A stretch of 64,000 nt of DNA from Mesorhizobium norvegicum (GCF_004919685.1 NZ_SMYZ01000060.1:50790-114789), one strand, 5' to 3'. Numbered from the stretch's first letter, positions 17,563 to 27,098 are shown. The notes: generated by a model from the sequence alone, not told the origin. A program made the numbers and translations.

Positions 17563-18117
17563 ATGCCGATGAGCTACCCGCATCCGATGACCAACGCCTT
17601 CCGCGAAGCCTTTCGCCACCACCCGGCCGGTGTTGCCGTGATCACGGCCGATCCCGGCGACAGACCGGTGGCGATGACCGTGTCCTCGCTGATCTCGGTA
17701 AGTGCCGCGCCGCCGGTCGTCGCCTTCTCGCTGTCGATGAAATCCACCTCGTCCGAGCCCTTGCTGCGGGCCGAGACCATGGTGATCCACCTGCTGCGCT
17801 TCACCGATATCGACCTGGCGCAACTCTGCGCGTCGAGTGGCGCAGAACGCTTCCCGCCGGGGGGCGCCTGGGCGCGTCTGCCCACGGGCGAGCCGCGCTA
17901 TACCGGCGTTTCGACCTGGTTCCGCGCCCGCCGACTCGGCGTCCTGCCGATCGAGGGCGCTACGCTGGTCGCGGCCGAGCTTCTGGACGGCGAGGTGCAG
18001 CCGGACGAGGTCCCTCCGGAGGCGCATTCGCTGGTCTATCTCGACCGGCGCTGGCATCGCCTGCACAAGGAACTGGACGGCGTGGCCGAGCTTCTTGAGT
18101 CGTCGCGTTTTCTCTAG
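17563..18117 (+). CDS. Flavin reductase, partner of the two-component monooxygenase
   Basis: This is a 184-residue protein of the flavin reductase-like FMN-binding split-barrel family. It shows HHPAGVAVITAD, a VAMTVSSLISVSAAPPVVAF segment (family consensus GxTxSSxxSVSxxPP), and a C-terminal H-SLVYLDRRWHRL strand. It should supply reduced FMN or FAD, from NAD(P)H, to the oxygenase at 16285-17505. The start may be ATG 17563 or 17569 (MSYPHP); AGAGAG lies just upstream. It is the last + strand gene of the aromatic cluster and is convergent with the epimerase-like gene on the other strand. Confidence 0.88.
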   Translation: MPMSYPHPMTNAFREAFRHHPAGVAVITADPGDRPVAMTVSSLISVSAAPPVVAFSLSMKSTSSEPLLRAETMVIHLLRFTDIDLAQLCASSGAERFPPGGAWARLPTGEPRYTGVSTWFRARRLGVLPIEGATLVAAELLDGEVQPDEVPPEAHSLVYLDRRWHRLHKELDGVAELLESSRFL

Positions 18118-18180
18118 GCGAACCGGGTTCCGCGACGAGCCGCGAGGGCAATCCCGCTTCTTGACCCTTATACCGGCCCC

Positions 18181-18993
18181 TTATGCCGGCTTGTCATCCG
18201 GGTGGCCGAGTTCGCAAAACCAGCCGCCCAGATACTTCACCGAGGGTGCCTTCGGATCGAGAACCGGCGTCCTCGCCTCCACCGCTGCGCGGAACGGCTC
18301 GGCACTGTCCTGGGGTACAAATCCGATATGGTCGGCGCCGCTGTTGTCGACCATCTTCAGCTTGTTGTCGGAAATGCCGAAGGAGATCGTATGCCCGACG
18401 CGCGGCGCCGTAAGTGCTGCCTCGACCAGGCGCACGCAGTCGGCAAAGGAAAGGTACGACCACAACATGCGGCGGTCGGCCGGTTCGGGAAAGGACGAGA
18501 AGATGCGCAGGCACGCGGTTTCGATGCCGAACTTGTCCCAGTAGAGCCGGCTCAGGCTCTCGACGAAATTCTTCGACACGCCGTAGAGGCTGTCTGGGCG
18601 TACCGGCGCGTCGACGCCGATATGGGCCTCGACTTCATGGTAGCCGATGGCATGCACCGAGGAGGCATAGATGACGCGCTTCACACCGTGTTTCCGGGCG
18701 CCTTCGTAGATGTGGTAGGAGCCGCGAATACTGGAGTCCAGGATCGTCTGCCATGCGCATTCGAGTGGCGCGCCGCCGAAATGCACGATTGCGTCGCAGT
18801 CCTTGGTGGCTGCGATGGTCGCTTCCATGTCAGCGAGGTCGAAGACCGCTTCTTCCTCGTGAGGCGCAAGATCGCCGAACGGTTCGCGACCCGCCAGGCG
18901 GATCGTTTTTGCCAGCGGCACCAGTCCCTTTCGCAGTTCCGAGCCGAGCCGGCCGGCGGCGCCGGTGATCAGGATGCGTTCGTAATGGGGCAT
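18181..18993 (-). CDS. NAD-dependent sugar epimerase/dehydratase family, uronate dehydrogenase-like
   Basis: This 270-residue extended SDR has the Rossmann motif TGAAGRLGSELR (about 10-21), the Tyr-x-x-x-Lys pair in YGVSKNFVE (about 138-146), and catalytic Ser in YASSVHAIGYH. The segments CDAIVHFGGAPLE, RPDSLYGVSKNF, DKFGIETACLRI and EPADRRML run parallel to Agrobacterium uronate dehydrogenase, which oxidises glucuronate or galacturonate to the aldarolactone. Assignment to uronates is reasonable but unproven. It is the last gene of a long - strand operon, starting 3 nt after the aminotransferase stop. A GarL-like aldolase and a GarR-like reductase further along the window would suit an aldarate route, but no dehydratase is present. 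Confidence 0.75.
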   Translation of the reverse strand: MPHYERILITGAAGRLGSELRKGLVPLAKTIRLAGREPFGDLAPHEEEAVFDLADMEATIAATKDCDAIVHFGGAPLECAWQTILDSSIRGSYHIYEGARKHGVKRVIYASSVHAIGYHEVEAHIGVDAPVRPDSLYGVSKNFVESLSRLYWDKFGIETACLRIFSSFPEPADRRMLWSYLSFADCVRLVEAALTAPRVGHTISFGISDNKLKMVDNSGADHIGFVPQDSAEPFRAAVEARTPVLDPKAPSVKYLGGWFCELGHPDDKPA

Positions 18994-18996
18994 GGT

Positions 18997-20199
18997 CTAC
19001 TCCACTTGCGCGACGGCGGCATTGATCCGCGCGATCGCTTCGGCGAGCACCTCCTCGCTGGTGGCGGTGGAGATGCGGAAATAGGGTGAAAGTCCGTAAG
19101 CAGCACCGGGCACCGATGCCACGCGGCCTTCGTTCAGGAGATAGGCCGCCACCGCCGTATCGTCCTCCAGCACGACGCCTTTGGATGTCTTGCGGCCGAT
19201 CAGGCTGGCGCAGCCGATATAGGCATAGAAGGCGCCTTCCGGCGGCGGAAGCGTCAGGCCGTTGATGCGTCTTATGCCATCGACCACCAAATTCCTGCGC
19301 GCCTCGAATGCATTGCGGAAACGAGCCACCTCGTCCTGTGGGCCGTTCAGCGCGGCGACCGTCGCCGCCTGGGCAATCGAGCACACCGAGGTGACCGACT
19401 GGCTCTGGATGGTCGACATCGCCTTGACGAGTGGCGCCGGGCCAGCCGCGTAGCCGACACGCCAGCCGGTCATCGCATAGGCCTTGGCGACGCCGTTGAC
19501 GATGAGGCTTCGGTCCCGAAGGTCCGGGCAGGCCTTGCCGAAGGAGACGAATTCGCGACCATCGAAGATGATGTGCTCATAGATCTCGTCGGACAGGATG
19601 AGCACCTGTGGATGCCTGGCAAGGATAGCGCCCAGCGCCTTGAGGTCGTCGGCCGAGTAGACCGCGCCGGACGGATTGCCGGGCATGTTCAGGAACAGCC
19701 ATTTGGTTCTCGGCGTGATCGCCTTTTCGAGCAGCTCGGGCGTCAGCCTGAAGCCGCCGCTTTCCGGGCATTCGACCGTGACGGGCGTGCCGCCGAGCAG
19801 CTTCACCATCTCGGGATAGGACACGAAATAGGGTGCGGGCAGGATGGCCTCGTCGCCGGGTTCCAGCGTCGCCATCAGCGCGTTGAAAATGATCTGCTTG
19901 GCGCCGTTGGCCACGACGATGTCGTCGGCTGTGTAGTCCAGTCCGTTTTCGCGTCGGAATTTCCCGGCCACCGCCTCGCGCACTTCCGGTGAGCCGGCCG
20001 CGGCGGTGTAGAGGGTCTGGCCGGCCTTGGCGGCCGCATAGGCCGCTTCGGTGATGTGGGCAGGCGTCGGAAAATCCGGTTCGCCGAGCCCAAGGTCGAT
20101 GACGTCGACGCCTTTGGCCCTTAGCGCCTTGGCGGCCTGGGAGGCCGCCATCGAAGCCGACGGCTTGACCACGGACAGGCGCGAGGAAATGTAGCTCAT
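18997..20199 (-). CDS. PLP-dependent aminotransferase, class I (aspartate aminotransferase-like)
   Basis: This is a 400-residue fold-type I aminotransferase. It shows GLGEPDFPTPAHI (about 35-47), NMPGNPSGAV (about 175-184), LSDEIYEHIIFDG, and the PLP-lysine segment AKAYAMTGWRVGY, with Lys at about 239. The C-terminal Arg is in FRISTATSEE. This matches the AspC/prephenate-type subgroup common in alphaproteobacteria. The start ATG (20199-20197) overlaps the stop of the hydantoinase B gene. Between hydantoinase subunits and a ThDP enzyme it most likely deaminates the amino acid released by the hydantoinase, giving a 2-oxo acid. That is inference. Confidence 0.88.
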   Translation of the reverse strand: MSYISSRLSVVKPSASMAASQAAKALRAKGVDVIDLGLGEPDFPTPAHITEAAYAAAKAGQTLYTAAAGSPEVREAVAGKFRRENGLDYTADDIVVANGAKQIIFNALMATLEPGDEAILPAPYFVSYPEMVKLLGGTPVTVECPESGGFRLTPELLEKAITPRTKWLFLNMPGNPSGAVYSADDLKALGAILARHPQVLILSDEIYEHIIFDGREFVSFGKACPDLRDRSLIVNGVAKAYAMTGWRVGYAAGPAPLVKAMSTIQSQSVTSVCSIAQAATVAALNGPQDEVARFRNAFEARRNLVVDGIRRINGLTLPPPEGAFYAYIGCASLIGRKTSKGVVLEDDTAVAAYLLNEGRVASVPGAAYGLSPYFRISTATSEEVLAEAIARINAAVAQVE

Positions 20200-21815
20200 C
20201 GGCTTTTCTCCGAAATATAGCCCCTGGACACGTCCTGTGCCCGCGCCTCCGTACTGCGCCTGGAGGGATCGCCATAGCCGCCACCGCCGGGAAGTTCCAG
20301 AACCAGACGACGCCCTTCGGGAACGTGCTGCCAGCCCTTGGGGCGCATCAGCGTGCCATCGTCGAGCCTGACGATGCCGGCAATCCCGTCCTTGCCGCCA
20401 TCGCGGCCTTTGGCTGGATGCCTGACCCGGTCGAACATGGCGGAGAAATCGAACTCGTGGCCCTCGGTGGCCGCGATTTCGAGGATCTGGCCGAGGCCGC
20501 CGCGAAATTCCCCGTCGCCGCCGGAATCGGGACGCAGTTCCTTGCGCCAGATGACGATCGGCCCGGTGTGCTCGGTCGCTTCGATCGGCATCGTATGGAC
20601 ACCGGACGGAAAGGCGGTGGCGGAAAGCCCGTCCAGCGTCGGGCGCGCGCCCATGCCGCCGGAATTGAACATCAGCACCTCGGCGCGGCGCCCATCGCCG
20701 CCGGCGACCGGCCTGACCGAAATGTGGATGTTCCACAGTGCCGCCGCCCCTTCGGCCAGGATCTGGCCCGGCAGCGCCTTGGCCAGCGCGCCCAGCACCA
20801 AATCGGGCACCATGTGGCCGATGACGTGCCGGAGCGACACCGGCGCCGGCCGCGCGGCGTTCAGGATGTTGGTCGGCGACGATATGGTGAACAGAGCGAG
20901 CGAGGCCGCATTGTTCGGGATCTCCGGCGCCACCACGCATTTCAGGGCGTAGCAGGCATAGGCCTTGCTGTAGATGATCGGAACGTTGATGCCCCATCGG
21001 CTTGTCGGATCGGTGCCGGAGAAGTCGACGTTCAGATGGTCGTCGCCGATCGAGACGGCGGCCACCAGCTTGACCGGCGTGTCGTAGCCGTCGGTCACCA
21101 GTTCGTTCGACCAGGTGCCTTTCGGCAGTGCCTTGATGCGCTCCAGCGTCGCGTCGTGGGTGCGCGTGAAGATGAACTCTCCCAGCCTGTCCAGCGATGC
21201 CAGACCGATCTCCTGCATCATGTCGACCAGGCGGCGGTGGCCGACCTCGTTGCAGGCGGCCAGCGAATAGAAGTCGCCGACAACCTGGTTCGGCTCGCGC
21301 ACATTGGCGCGCAGGATCTTCACCAGATCGAGGTTCACCTTGCCGCGTTCGGCGAACTTCATGATCGGGATCTGGATGCCTTCTTCGTAGACCGACTTGC
21401 CGTCGGCGCCGAAGCCGCGGCCGCCGACGTCGACCACATGCGCGGTGCAGGCAAAAAACGCCACCAGTTCGCCGTTGAGGAACGAAGGCGAGACCATGGT
21501 GATGTCGTGCAGATGGCCCGTGCCTTTCCAGGGATCGTTGGTGACATAGGTGTCACCCTCGTACATCTCCTCGCGCGGGATCTCGTTCATGAACTGCAGC
21601 ACGGCCTCGGCCATGGTGTTCACATGCCCGGGCGTGCCGGTCACGGCCTGCGCCAGCATCTCGCCGCGCGGATTGAACACGCCGGCCGACAGGTCGCCCG
21701 ATTCACGCACCGATGTGGAGAAGGCCGTGCGCAACAGGGTCAGCGCCTGCTCCTCGACCACCGAGATCAGGCGATTCCACATCACCTGCATGCGGATTTC
21801 CAAGATATCGCTCAT
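20196..21815 (-). CDS. Hydantoinase B/oxoprolinase family protein
   Basis: This is a 539-residue HyuB-type subunit. Segments typical of the family include GTPGHVNTMAEAV, GDTYVTNDPWKGTGHLHD, FSGTDPTS, and a C-terminal LELPGGGGYGDPSRR. With HyuA it forms ATP-dependent ring-opening enzymes (N-methylhydantoinase, 5-oxoprolinase) or acetone-carboxylase-like assemblies. Length is usual for a stand-alone B subunit. Its stop overlaps the aminotransferase start and its start overlaps the HyuA stop (ATGA), so A, B and aminotransferase are coupled. The true substrate, probably a cyclic amide, is not evident. Confidence 0.88.
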   Translation of the reverse strand: MSDILEIRMQVMWNRLISVVEEQALTLLRTAFSTSVRESGDLSAGVFNPRGEMLAQAVTGTPGHVNTMAEAVLQFMNEIPREEMYEGDTYVTNDPWKGTGHLHDITMVSPSFLNGELVAFFACTAHVVDVGGRGFGADGKSVYEEGIQIPIMKFAERGKVNLDLVKILRANVREPNQVVGDFYSLAACNEVGHRRLVDMMQEIGLASLDRLGEFIFTRTHDATLERIKALPKGTWSNELVTDGYDTPVKLVAAVSIGDDHLNVDFSGTDPTSRWGINVPIIYSKAYACYALKCVVAPEIPNNAASLALFTISSPTNILNAARPAPVSLRHVIGHMVPDLVLGALAKALPGQILAEGAAALWNIHISVRPVAGGDGRRAEVLMFNSGGMGARPTLDGLSATAFPSGVHTMPIEATEHTGPIVIWRKELRPDSGGDGEFRGGLGQILEIAATEGHEFDFSAMFDRVRHPAKGRDGGKDGIAGIVRLDDGTLMRPKGWQHVPEGRRLVLELPGGGGYGDPSRRSTEARAQDVSRGYISEKSR

Positions 21816-23908
21816 GCCTGGACCCCTTTGCGGATCAGGAGGATCGAACCGTCGCTCTGTAGCACGGCATCGAAGAGGGTGGTGACGACCGTCGACGTCT
21901 CGCGCTCGACGATCACCGCCGGGCCGCTGATGCGGTCCCCCGGCGAGAGGCCAGCGCGTTCGATGATGGCTGAAACCTGAACCGTTCCGGTCGCCGGATC
22001 GAAAACGCCGCGCGTCTGCGAAGCGGCGACAGTTCTGGTCCCCATGGTGATCTCGTGCCTGGCGGGGGCCGGCCGCACGTCCTGCGCCTTGACCGACCAG
22101 GTGACGATCTCGATTTCCAACCCGTCGAGGCCATCGATGGCACGGCCGAAGAAGCGCGCGTAATTGTCCCGGAAGGCGTCCTTGACGCCGATCTCATCGC
22201 CGGGCTTGAACGCCCTGTCGGGCAGCGGCACCGGGATTTCCCAACCCTGGCCCGCATAGCGCATGAAGGCGGTGATCTCGCGGGTGATGGCACTGTTTGT
22301 GCCGGCCCGCACGAAGCTCTCGGCGGTCGCCTTCAGCCCGTCGAGCAGCGTATTCACCTCGCATGCGTCGAAGCGCGACAGACGCATCAGCTTGGAAGCC
22401 AGCGCCTCATAGCCGAACGGCGCCTTGAGGAAGCCGATGGCCGAGCCGACGCCGGCGCCTTGCGGAACAAGGCACTGTTCGACGCCAAGCTTTTCGCACA
22501 GCCGCGCCGCATGCAGGGGCGCGGCGCCGCCAAAGGCGATCATGACATTGTCGGAGATGTTCTTGCCGTTTTCCACCGCATGGACGCGGGCGGCATTGGC
22601 CATGTTCTCGTCGACGACCTCGCAGATGCCGAAGGCGGCGGAAACGGAATTGAGCGAAAGCCGGGTGCCGACATCGCGGGTGATCGCCTGCTCGGATGCC
22701 TCGGTGTCCAGCCTGATGGCGCCGCCGGCGAAATTGTCGGGATCGAGCTTGCCCAGCACCAGGTCGGCATCGGTGATGGCCGGGCGACTGCCGCCGCGTC
22801 CGTAACAGGCGGGACCGGGTTCGGACCCGGCACTTTCCGGGCCGGTCTGGATGCGCCCCATGGCGTCGACCCAGGCGATTGAGCCGCCGCCGGCGCCGAT
22901 TTCGATCATTTCGATCACCGGGATCGAGATCGGCATGCCGGAGCCCTTGCAGAAGCGATAGGTGCGGGCAACCTCGAAGGTCCGCGCGGTGCGCGGCGAA
23001 TAATCCTCGATCAGGCAGATCTTCGCGGTCGTTCCGCCCATGTCGTAGGAGACGACGGAGTCGAGATCGAAGCGCCGCGCCACGTCGGCCGCGAAGATCG
23101 CGCCGCCGGCCGGGCCGGACTCGACCAGGCGCACCGGAAATTCGGACGCTGTTTCCACCGAGATCAGGCCGCCGCCCGAGTGGATCATGAACACCGGGCA
23201 GTTCGCCCCCATCTCCTTCAGCCGCACCTGGAGGCGCACCAGATAGTCGGCCATCTGCGGCCGCACATAGGCATTGGCGCAAACCGTGTTGAAGCGTTCG
23301 AACTCGCGCATCTGCGGCGAGACCTCGGCGCTGATGGAAATCGGTATGTCCAGCTTCGCAGCGAGGATCTCGCGCGCCCGCCGTTCATGCACCGGGTCCA
23401 TGTAGGAATGGATAAAGCCGATGGCTACGGCGCCGAAGCCGCCGGCGGCGATGCTGTCGGCGATCTCGTCGAGCGCTGCTTCGTCCAGCGGCTGCAATTC
23501 CTGCCCGTCCGCGCCGATGCGCCCCTTCACAGTATAGCGATGCTCGCGCGGGATCAGCGGCGGCGGCAGTTTCAGGTTCAAATCATACTGTTCGAACCGG
23601 TTTTCCGTGCGCATCTCGATGACATCGCGAAACCCTTCGGTGGTGACCAGCGCCGTCTTGGCGCCGCGCCGCTCGATGAGCGCGTTGGTCGCCAGCGTGG
23701 TGCCGTGGATGACGATGTCGAGGTCGGCCAGCGTGATGCCGGCGTCGCGCACGACGATCTCGATGCCGTCGAGGATGGCCTGTTCGGGCGCCGCATAGTT
23801 GGTCAGGATCTTGGTCGAAAAGATCGTGCCGCGCACATCGACCACGATATCGGTGAACGTGCCGCCGATATCCGCGCCGAGACGGATGTCATTTGCCGTG
23901 CTGGTCAT
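21812..23908 (-). CDS. Hydantoinase A/oxoprolinase family protein
   Basis: This is a 698-residue HyuA-type subunit. The N-terminal actin-like ATPase motif is GADIGGTFTDIVVD (about 11-24) and the second phosphate motif is DMGGTTAKICLIED near 290. A glycine-rich segment (GAGGGSIAWVDAMG) lies near 345. Size matches single-subunit HyuA proteins (680-720). Family members couple ATP hydrolysis to opening a hydantoin or 5-oxoproline ring in the cytoplasm. The gene overlaps its neighbours on both sides by 4 nt. Acetone carboxylase beta-like function is an alternative but lacks the third subunit here. Confidence 0.88.
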   Translation of the reverse strand: MTSTANDIRLGADIGGTFTDIVVDVRGTIFSTKILTNYAAPEQAILDGIEIVVRDAGITLADLDIVIHGTTLATNALIERRGAKTALVTTEGFRDVIEMRTENRFEQYDLNLKLPPPLIPREHRYTVKGRIGADGQELQPLDEAALDEIADSIAAGGFGAVAIGFIHSYMDPVHERRAREILAAKLDIPISISAEVSPQMREFERFNTVCANAYVRPQMADYLVRLQVRLKEMGANCPVFMIHSGGGLISVETASEFPVRLVESGPAGGAIFAADVARRFDLDSVVSYDMGGTTAKICLIEDYSPRTARTFEVARTYRFCKGSGMPISIPVIEMIEIGAGGGSIAWVDAMGRIQTGPESAGSEPGPACYGRGGSRPAITDADLVLGKLDPDNFAGGAIRLDTEASEQAITRDVGTRLSLNSVSAAFGICEVVDENMANAARVHAVENGKNISDNVMIAFGGAAPLHAARLCEKLGVEQCLVPQGAGVGSAIGFLKAPFGYEALASKLMRLSRFDACEVNTLLDGLKATAESFVRAGTNSAITREITAFMRYAGQGWEIPVPLPDRAFKPGDEIGVKDAFRDNYARFFGRAIDGLDGLEIEIVTWSVKAQDVRPAPARHEITMGTRTVAASQTRGVFDPATGTVQVSAIIERAGLSPGDRISGPAVIVERETSTVVTTLFDAVLQSDGSILLIRKGVQA

Positions 23909-25575
23909 GCGTTGGCCTTCTGCGAAGCGAGCGCTGCGTCGCGCATTTGGGAAAGGGTCTGACGCGGCGTGAGGGCCTCAGGCGAAATATCCAGCTCCAG
24001 GACCGCGCCGGTCGCGGACGTCAGCGCCCTGCCGAAAGCACCGGCGAAATCCTCGGTCGCGCCGACCCGCTCGGCATGGAAGCCATAGGCGCGGGCGATG
24101 CCGACGAAATCCGGGTTCTCGATGTTCGTTCCCGACACGCGCGCCGGATAATGCCGCTCCTGATGCGCGCGGATAGTGCCGTAGATGCCATTGTTCAGGA
24201 TGAGGACGATCGGCTGCGCGCCTGCCTGCATCGCCGTCCCCAGCTCCTGGCAGTTCATCTGGAAATCGCCGTCGCCGGCAAAGCAGACCACCGTGCGTGA
24301 GGGAAAGGCCACCTTGGCCGCGATGGCCGCCGGCAGGCCGTAGCCCATGGCGCCGGATTGCGGTGCAAGCAGCCGTGCCTTCGGCCCGAATTTGAAGAAC
24401 TTGTTTGGCCACACGGTGAAATTGCCGGCGCCGTTGGTCAGGATGACGTCTTCGGGCAGCGTCTCGCGCAGCCAGCGGCTGACCTCGACCATGTCGACCG
24501 GGCCCGGCTGGGCCGGCGCGGTAAACGTGCCCTCATAGCTTTGGCGTGCCTGCGACCGCCACGCTGCCCAGTCGCCCTTGACCGGTGAGAGCGCCTTGGC
24601 GAAGGCGTTCGGCCCGGCATGGATGCCAAGCGAGGGTACGTAGATCTTGCCGATCTCGCGATCCGAACCGTGCACATGGATCAGCTTCTGCTTAGGCTCG
24701 GGCACGGACAAAAGCGTGTAGCCATCCGTGGTCATCTCGCCAAAGCGCACATTGATCGCCAGGATCACATCGGCGTCGCGGATCAGCGTCTTGACATGCG
24801 GGACCATGCCGACACCCGCCTCGCCGACGAAGACCGGCGAGCCATTGTCGAACTGATCCTGGAAGCGGAACGCCGCGACCACCGGAATGTCGGAGATTTC
24901 GGCGAAAGCCTGGAGCGCGGCGCGCCCGTCAGCGGACCAGTTGGCGCCGCCGATCAGGACGACCGGCCTGCGGGCGGCGGCCAGCATGGACCGGGCCTCG
25001 GCCAGCGCATCGGCATCGGCCGCGGCCTCGAACACCCTGGCAGGTCCGCTGAGTGGCGCGACGTCGGTCAGCGTCGTCAGCATGTCCTCGGGGAGGGCGA
25101 TCACCACCGGGCCGGGCCGGCCGGTGAGCGCCGTGGTCCAGGCCCGGGCAATGATTTCCGGCAGGCGTTCGACATCGTCGATTTCCACGGCCCATTTCGC
25201 CATTGTGCCGAACACGGCGCGGTAGTCGATTTCCTGGAACGCTTCGCGGCCGCGCATGTCGGTGCCGACCTGGCCGACGAAGACGATCATCGGCGAACTG
25301 TCCTGCATCGCCGTGTGCACGCCGATGGACGCATTGGTTGCGCCTGGGCCACGGGTCACGAAGCAAAGGCCTGGCGAGCCCGTCAGCTTGCCATAGGCCG
25401 AGGCCATGAATGCCGCACCGCCCTCGTTGCGGCACAGCACGTAGTCCAGCTTTCCATGCGTGTCGTGCAGCGCGTCCAGCACGGCCAGGTAGCTTTCGCC
25501 CGGCACACCGAAACTCTTGGTCGCGCCGAGCGCCAGCAGGCATTCGACAAGAAGGCGACCGCCATTGCGGATCAT
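23905..25575 (-). CDS. Thiamine diphosphate-dependent enzyme, acetolactate synthase-like
   Basis: This is a 556-residue three-domain ThDP enzyme. The catalytic glutamate is in CRNEGGAAFMA (about 49-59). The central domain shows PVVLIGGANW near 205. The ThDP/Mg motif is GDGDFQMNCQELGTAMQ followed by LNNGIYG near 470. This architecture covers acetolactate synthase, benzoylformate and sulfopyruvate decarboxylases, and glyoxylate carboligase. No regulatory subunit gene lies nearby, and a housekeeping role is unlikely in this catabolic setting. It could decarboxylate or condense the 2-oxo acid formed by the neighbouring aminotransferase. A 116-nt gap upstream contains a motif shared with 33907-33952. 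Confidence 0.87.
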   Translation of the reverse strand: MIRNGGRLLVECLLALGATKSFGVPGESYLAVLDALHDTHGKLDYVLCRNEGGAAFMASAYGKLTGSPGLCFVTRGPGATNASIGVHTAMQDSSPMIVFVGQVGTDMRGREAFQEIDYRAVFGTMAKWAVEIDDVERLPEIIARAWTTALTGRPGPVVIALPEDMLTTLTDVAPLSGPARVFEAAADADALAEARSMLAAARRPVVLIGGANWSADGRAALQAFAEISDIPVVAAFRFQDQFDNGSPVFVGEAGVGMVPHVKTLIRDADVILAINVRFGEMTTDGYTLLSVPEPKQKLIHVHGSDREIGKIYVPSLGIHAGPNAFAKALSPVKGDWAAWRSQARQSYEGTFTAPAQPGPVDMVEVSRWLRETLPEDVILTNGAGNFTVWPNKFFKFGPKARLLAPQSGAMGYGLPAAIAAKVAFPSRTVVCFAGDGDFQMNCQELGTAMQAGAQPIVLILNNGIYGTIRAHQERHYPARVSGTNIENPDFVGIARAYGFHAERVGATEDFAGAFGRALTSATGAVLELDISPEALTPRQTLSQMRDAALASQKANA

Positions 25576-25654
25576 GCTTCGACATCCTTCATTCAGACGG
25601 CAAGCGGACCGAGCCTGCCTTTCGGATTCATACGTGCACGCTGGCGGATCTAGA

Positions 25655-25685
25655 CGAAACCAAGAAATGCCGTCTATTCGAAAGT
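25655..25685 (-). promoter_or_regulatory. Candidate regulatory motif upstream of the ThDP-enzyme gene
   Basis: On the + strand CGAAACCAAGAAA (25655-25667) is followed by CTATTCGAAAGT (25674-25685). The 13-mer CGAAACCAAGAAA recurs exactly at 33907-33919, and TTCGAAAGT recurs at 33944-33952; both sites lie upstream of - strand genes. Shared operator use is inferred. Confidence 0.4.
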
Positions 25686-25691
25686 TTTTCT

Positions 25692-27098
25692 TTACTGAGA
25701 GACGCGCACCAGGACGTCCGGGTTCATCGTGCCCAGCGGATCGAACGCACCCTTGAGCCGCGTCATGAGCTCTCGCTCCACCAGGCCGCGATTGCGGTCG
25801 GCCATGACGACCTTTGCCCGGCCAAGCCCATGCTCGGCTGCAAAGCTGCCGCCCATCTGCGTGGCAAGAGATGACAGCGCCTCGGCGAACAGCTCGGCCT
25901 TGCCGTCGAAATCGGCACGACCTTCCGGTGGAGACAAATTGTAATGGATGTTTCCGTCGCCAAGGTGCCCGAACGGGTTTATCCGCACGCCGGGAAGAGT
26001 GCCGCCGCAGATCTTCGCGCCTGCCTCGACGAAACGGGCGATTGCACCTGGAGGCACCGAAATGTCGTGCTTGAGCTGCTCGCCTTCCAGCCTCTGTCCC
26101 TCGGGTTGCTCCTCGCGCAGCCGCCAGAATTGTGCCCGATGCGCACCTGTCGCCGCCAGCGCGCCGTCGCAGACCAGGCCCTGTTCCATGCCCAATTCCA
26201 GCGCCGAAGCCAGGATCTCGTCCAAGGGAACACGTAGCGATCCCGATGCCAGTTCGACCAGCAGATAAACGTCGCCCCGTGTCTCAAGTTGGTAGGCAAG
26301 GTCGGGCAAGTGCTTGAGCGCCAGTTGCAGGCCGAAATCGGAGAAGAACTCGAGGCCAGTCAGGAATTCCCCGGCCTCGCCGCGCAGGAAGGCGCCGAAC
26401 GAAACGGCGGCTGCAAAATTGGGCAGGACCAGCAGGGCGCTCGCCTGCTGCCGCGGCTTGGGATACAGCCGCAGGATCGCGCGCGTCACGATCCCGAGCG
26501 TACCTTCCGCGCCGCAGAACAGCTTGCGCAACTGATAGCCGGCATTGTCCTTCTGCACCGCGCGCAGTCCGTCCCAGACCCTGCCGTCAGGCGTCACGAC
26601 TTCGAGACCCAGAACGAGATCCTGCATCATGCCGTGACGGAAAGCCTGGCTGCCGCCGGCATTGGTGCCGATCAGGCCGCCGATCCTGGCGCTGCCTTCC
26701 GCGCCGAGATGCATTGGAAACATCAGGCCATCCGGTTCCAGCGCCTCGTGCAGCGCGGCCAGCACGACGCCGGCCTCGACGACGATCGATCCGCTGTCCA
26801 GATCCGGTTTGCCGATCGCCGTCATGCGGGAAAGCGAGACGATCACCGCATTCGACTGCTGGGCGACGGCGGCGCCGCAAAGCCCGGTGTTTCCGCCTTG
26901 CGGCACCACTGCCAGTCCGGCCTCTCGGCACAGCTTGACGACACCGGCAACCTGCGACGTATCCGAGGGCCTGGCAACGCCCAGAGGTGCGACGCCATAG
27001 CGATTGAGCCAATCGCGCTGGTAGGGCTCGGCGTCAATGCCCGAAAGCCAGCCTTTCGGCCCGAGAATCTCGTGCAACGCGGTGGCGGGATCAATCAT
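25692..27098 (-). CDS. FAD-linked oxidase, D-2-hydroxyacid dehydrogenase (GlcD) type
   Basis: This 468-residue flavoprotein has an N-terminal PCMH FAD-binding domain (VVPQGGNTGLCGAAV near residue 65; GSARIGGLIGTNAGG near 130) and a C-terminal FAD-oxidase domain. The latter ends with metal-ligand-type histidines in HLGDGNIHYNL and AAEHGLGRAK. The family includes D-lactate, D-2-hydroxyglutarate and glycolate dehydrogenases, which pass electrons to the respiratory chain or electron-transfer flavoprotein. ATG 27098 is preferred. A TTG at 27152 is also in frame and overlaps the stop of the ATPase gene, so a longer N-terminus cannot be excluded. It lies between the amino-acid importer and the ThDP enzyme. 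Confidence 0.87.
   Translation of the reverse strand: MIDPATALHEILGPKGWLSGIDAEPYQRDWLNRYGVAPLGVARPSDTSQVAGVVKLCREAGLAVVPQGGNTGLCGAAVAQQSNAVIVSLSRMTAIGKPDLDSGSIVVEAGVVLAALHEALEPDGLMFPMHLGAEGSARIGGLIGTNAGGSQAFRHGMMQDLVLGLEVVTPDGRVWDGLRAVQKDNAGYQLRKLFCGAEGTLGIVTRAILRLYPKPRQQASALLVLPNFAAAVSFGAFLRGEAGEFLTGLEFFSDFGLQLALKHLPDLAYQLETRGDVYLLVELASGSLRVPLDEILASALELGMEQGLVCDGALAATGAHRAQFWRLREEQPEGQRLEGEQLKHDISVPPGAIARFVEAGAKICGGTLPGVRINPFGHLGDGNIHYNLSPPEGRADFDGKAELFAEALSSLATQMGGSFAAEHGLGRAKVVMADRNRGLVERELMTRLKGAFDPLGTMNPDVLVRVSQ

Noticed and set aside
18118..18180. Possible bidirectional terminator between convergent genes
   Set aside because: Only a 5-bp CCGGC/GCCGG stem with no T-run is visible, too weak to annotate.
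20325..21980. 551-codon open frame on the + strand
   Set aside because: It is antisense to hydantoinase B and shows no domain.
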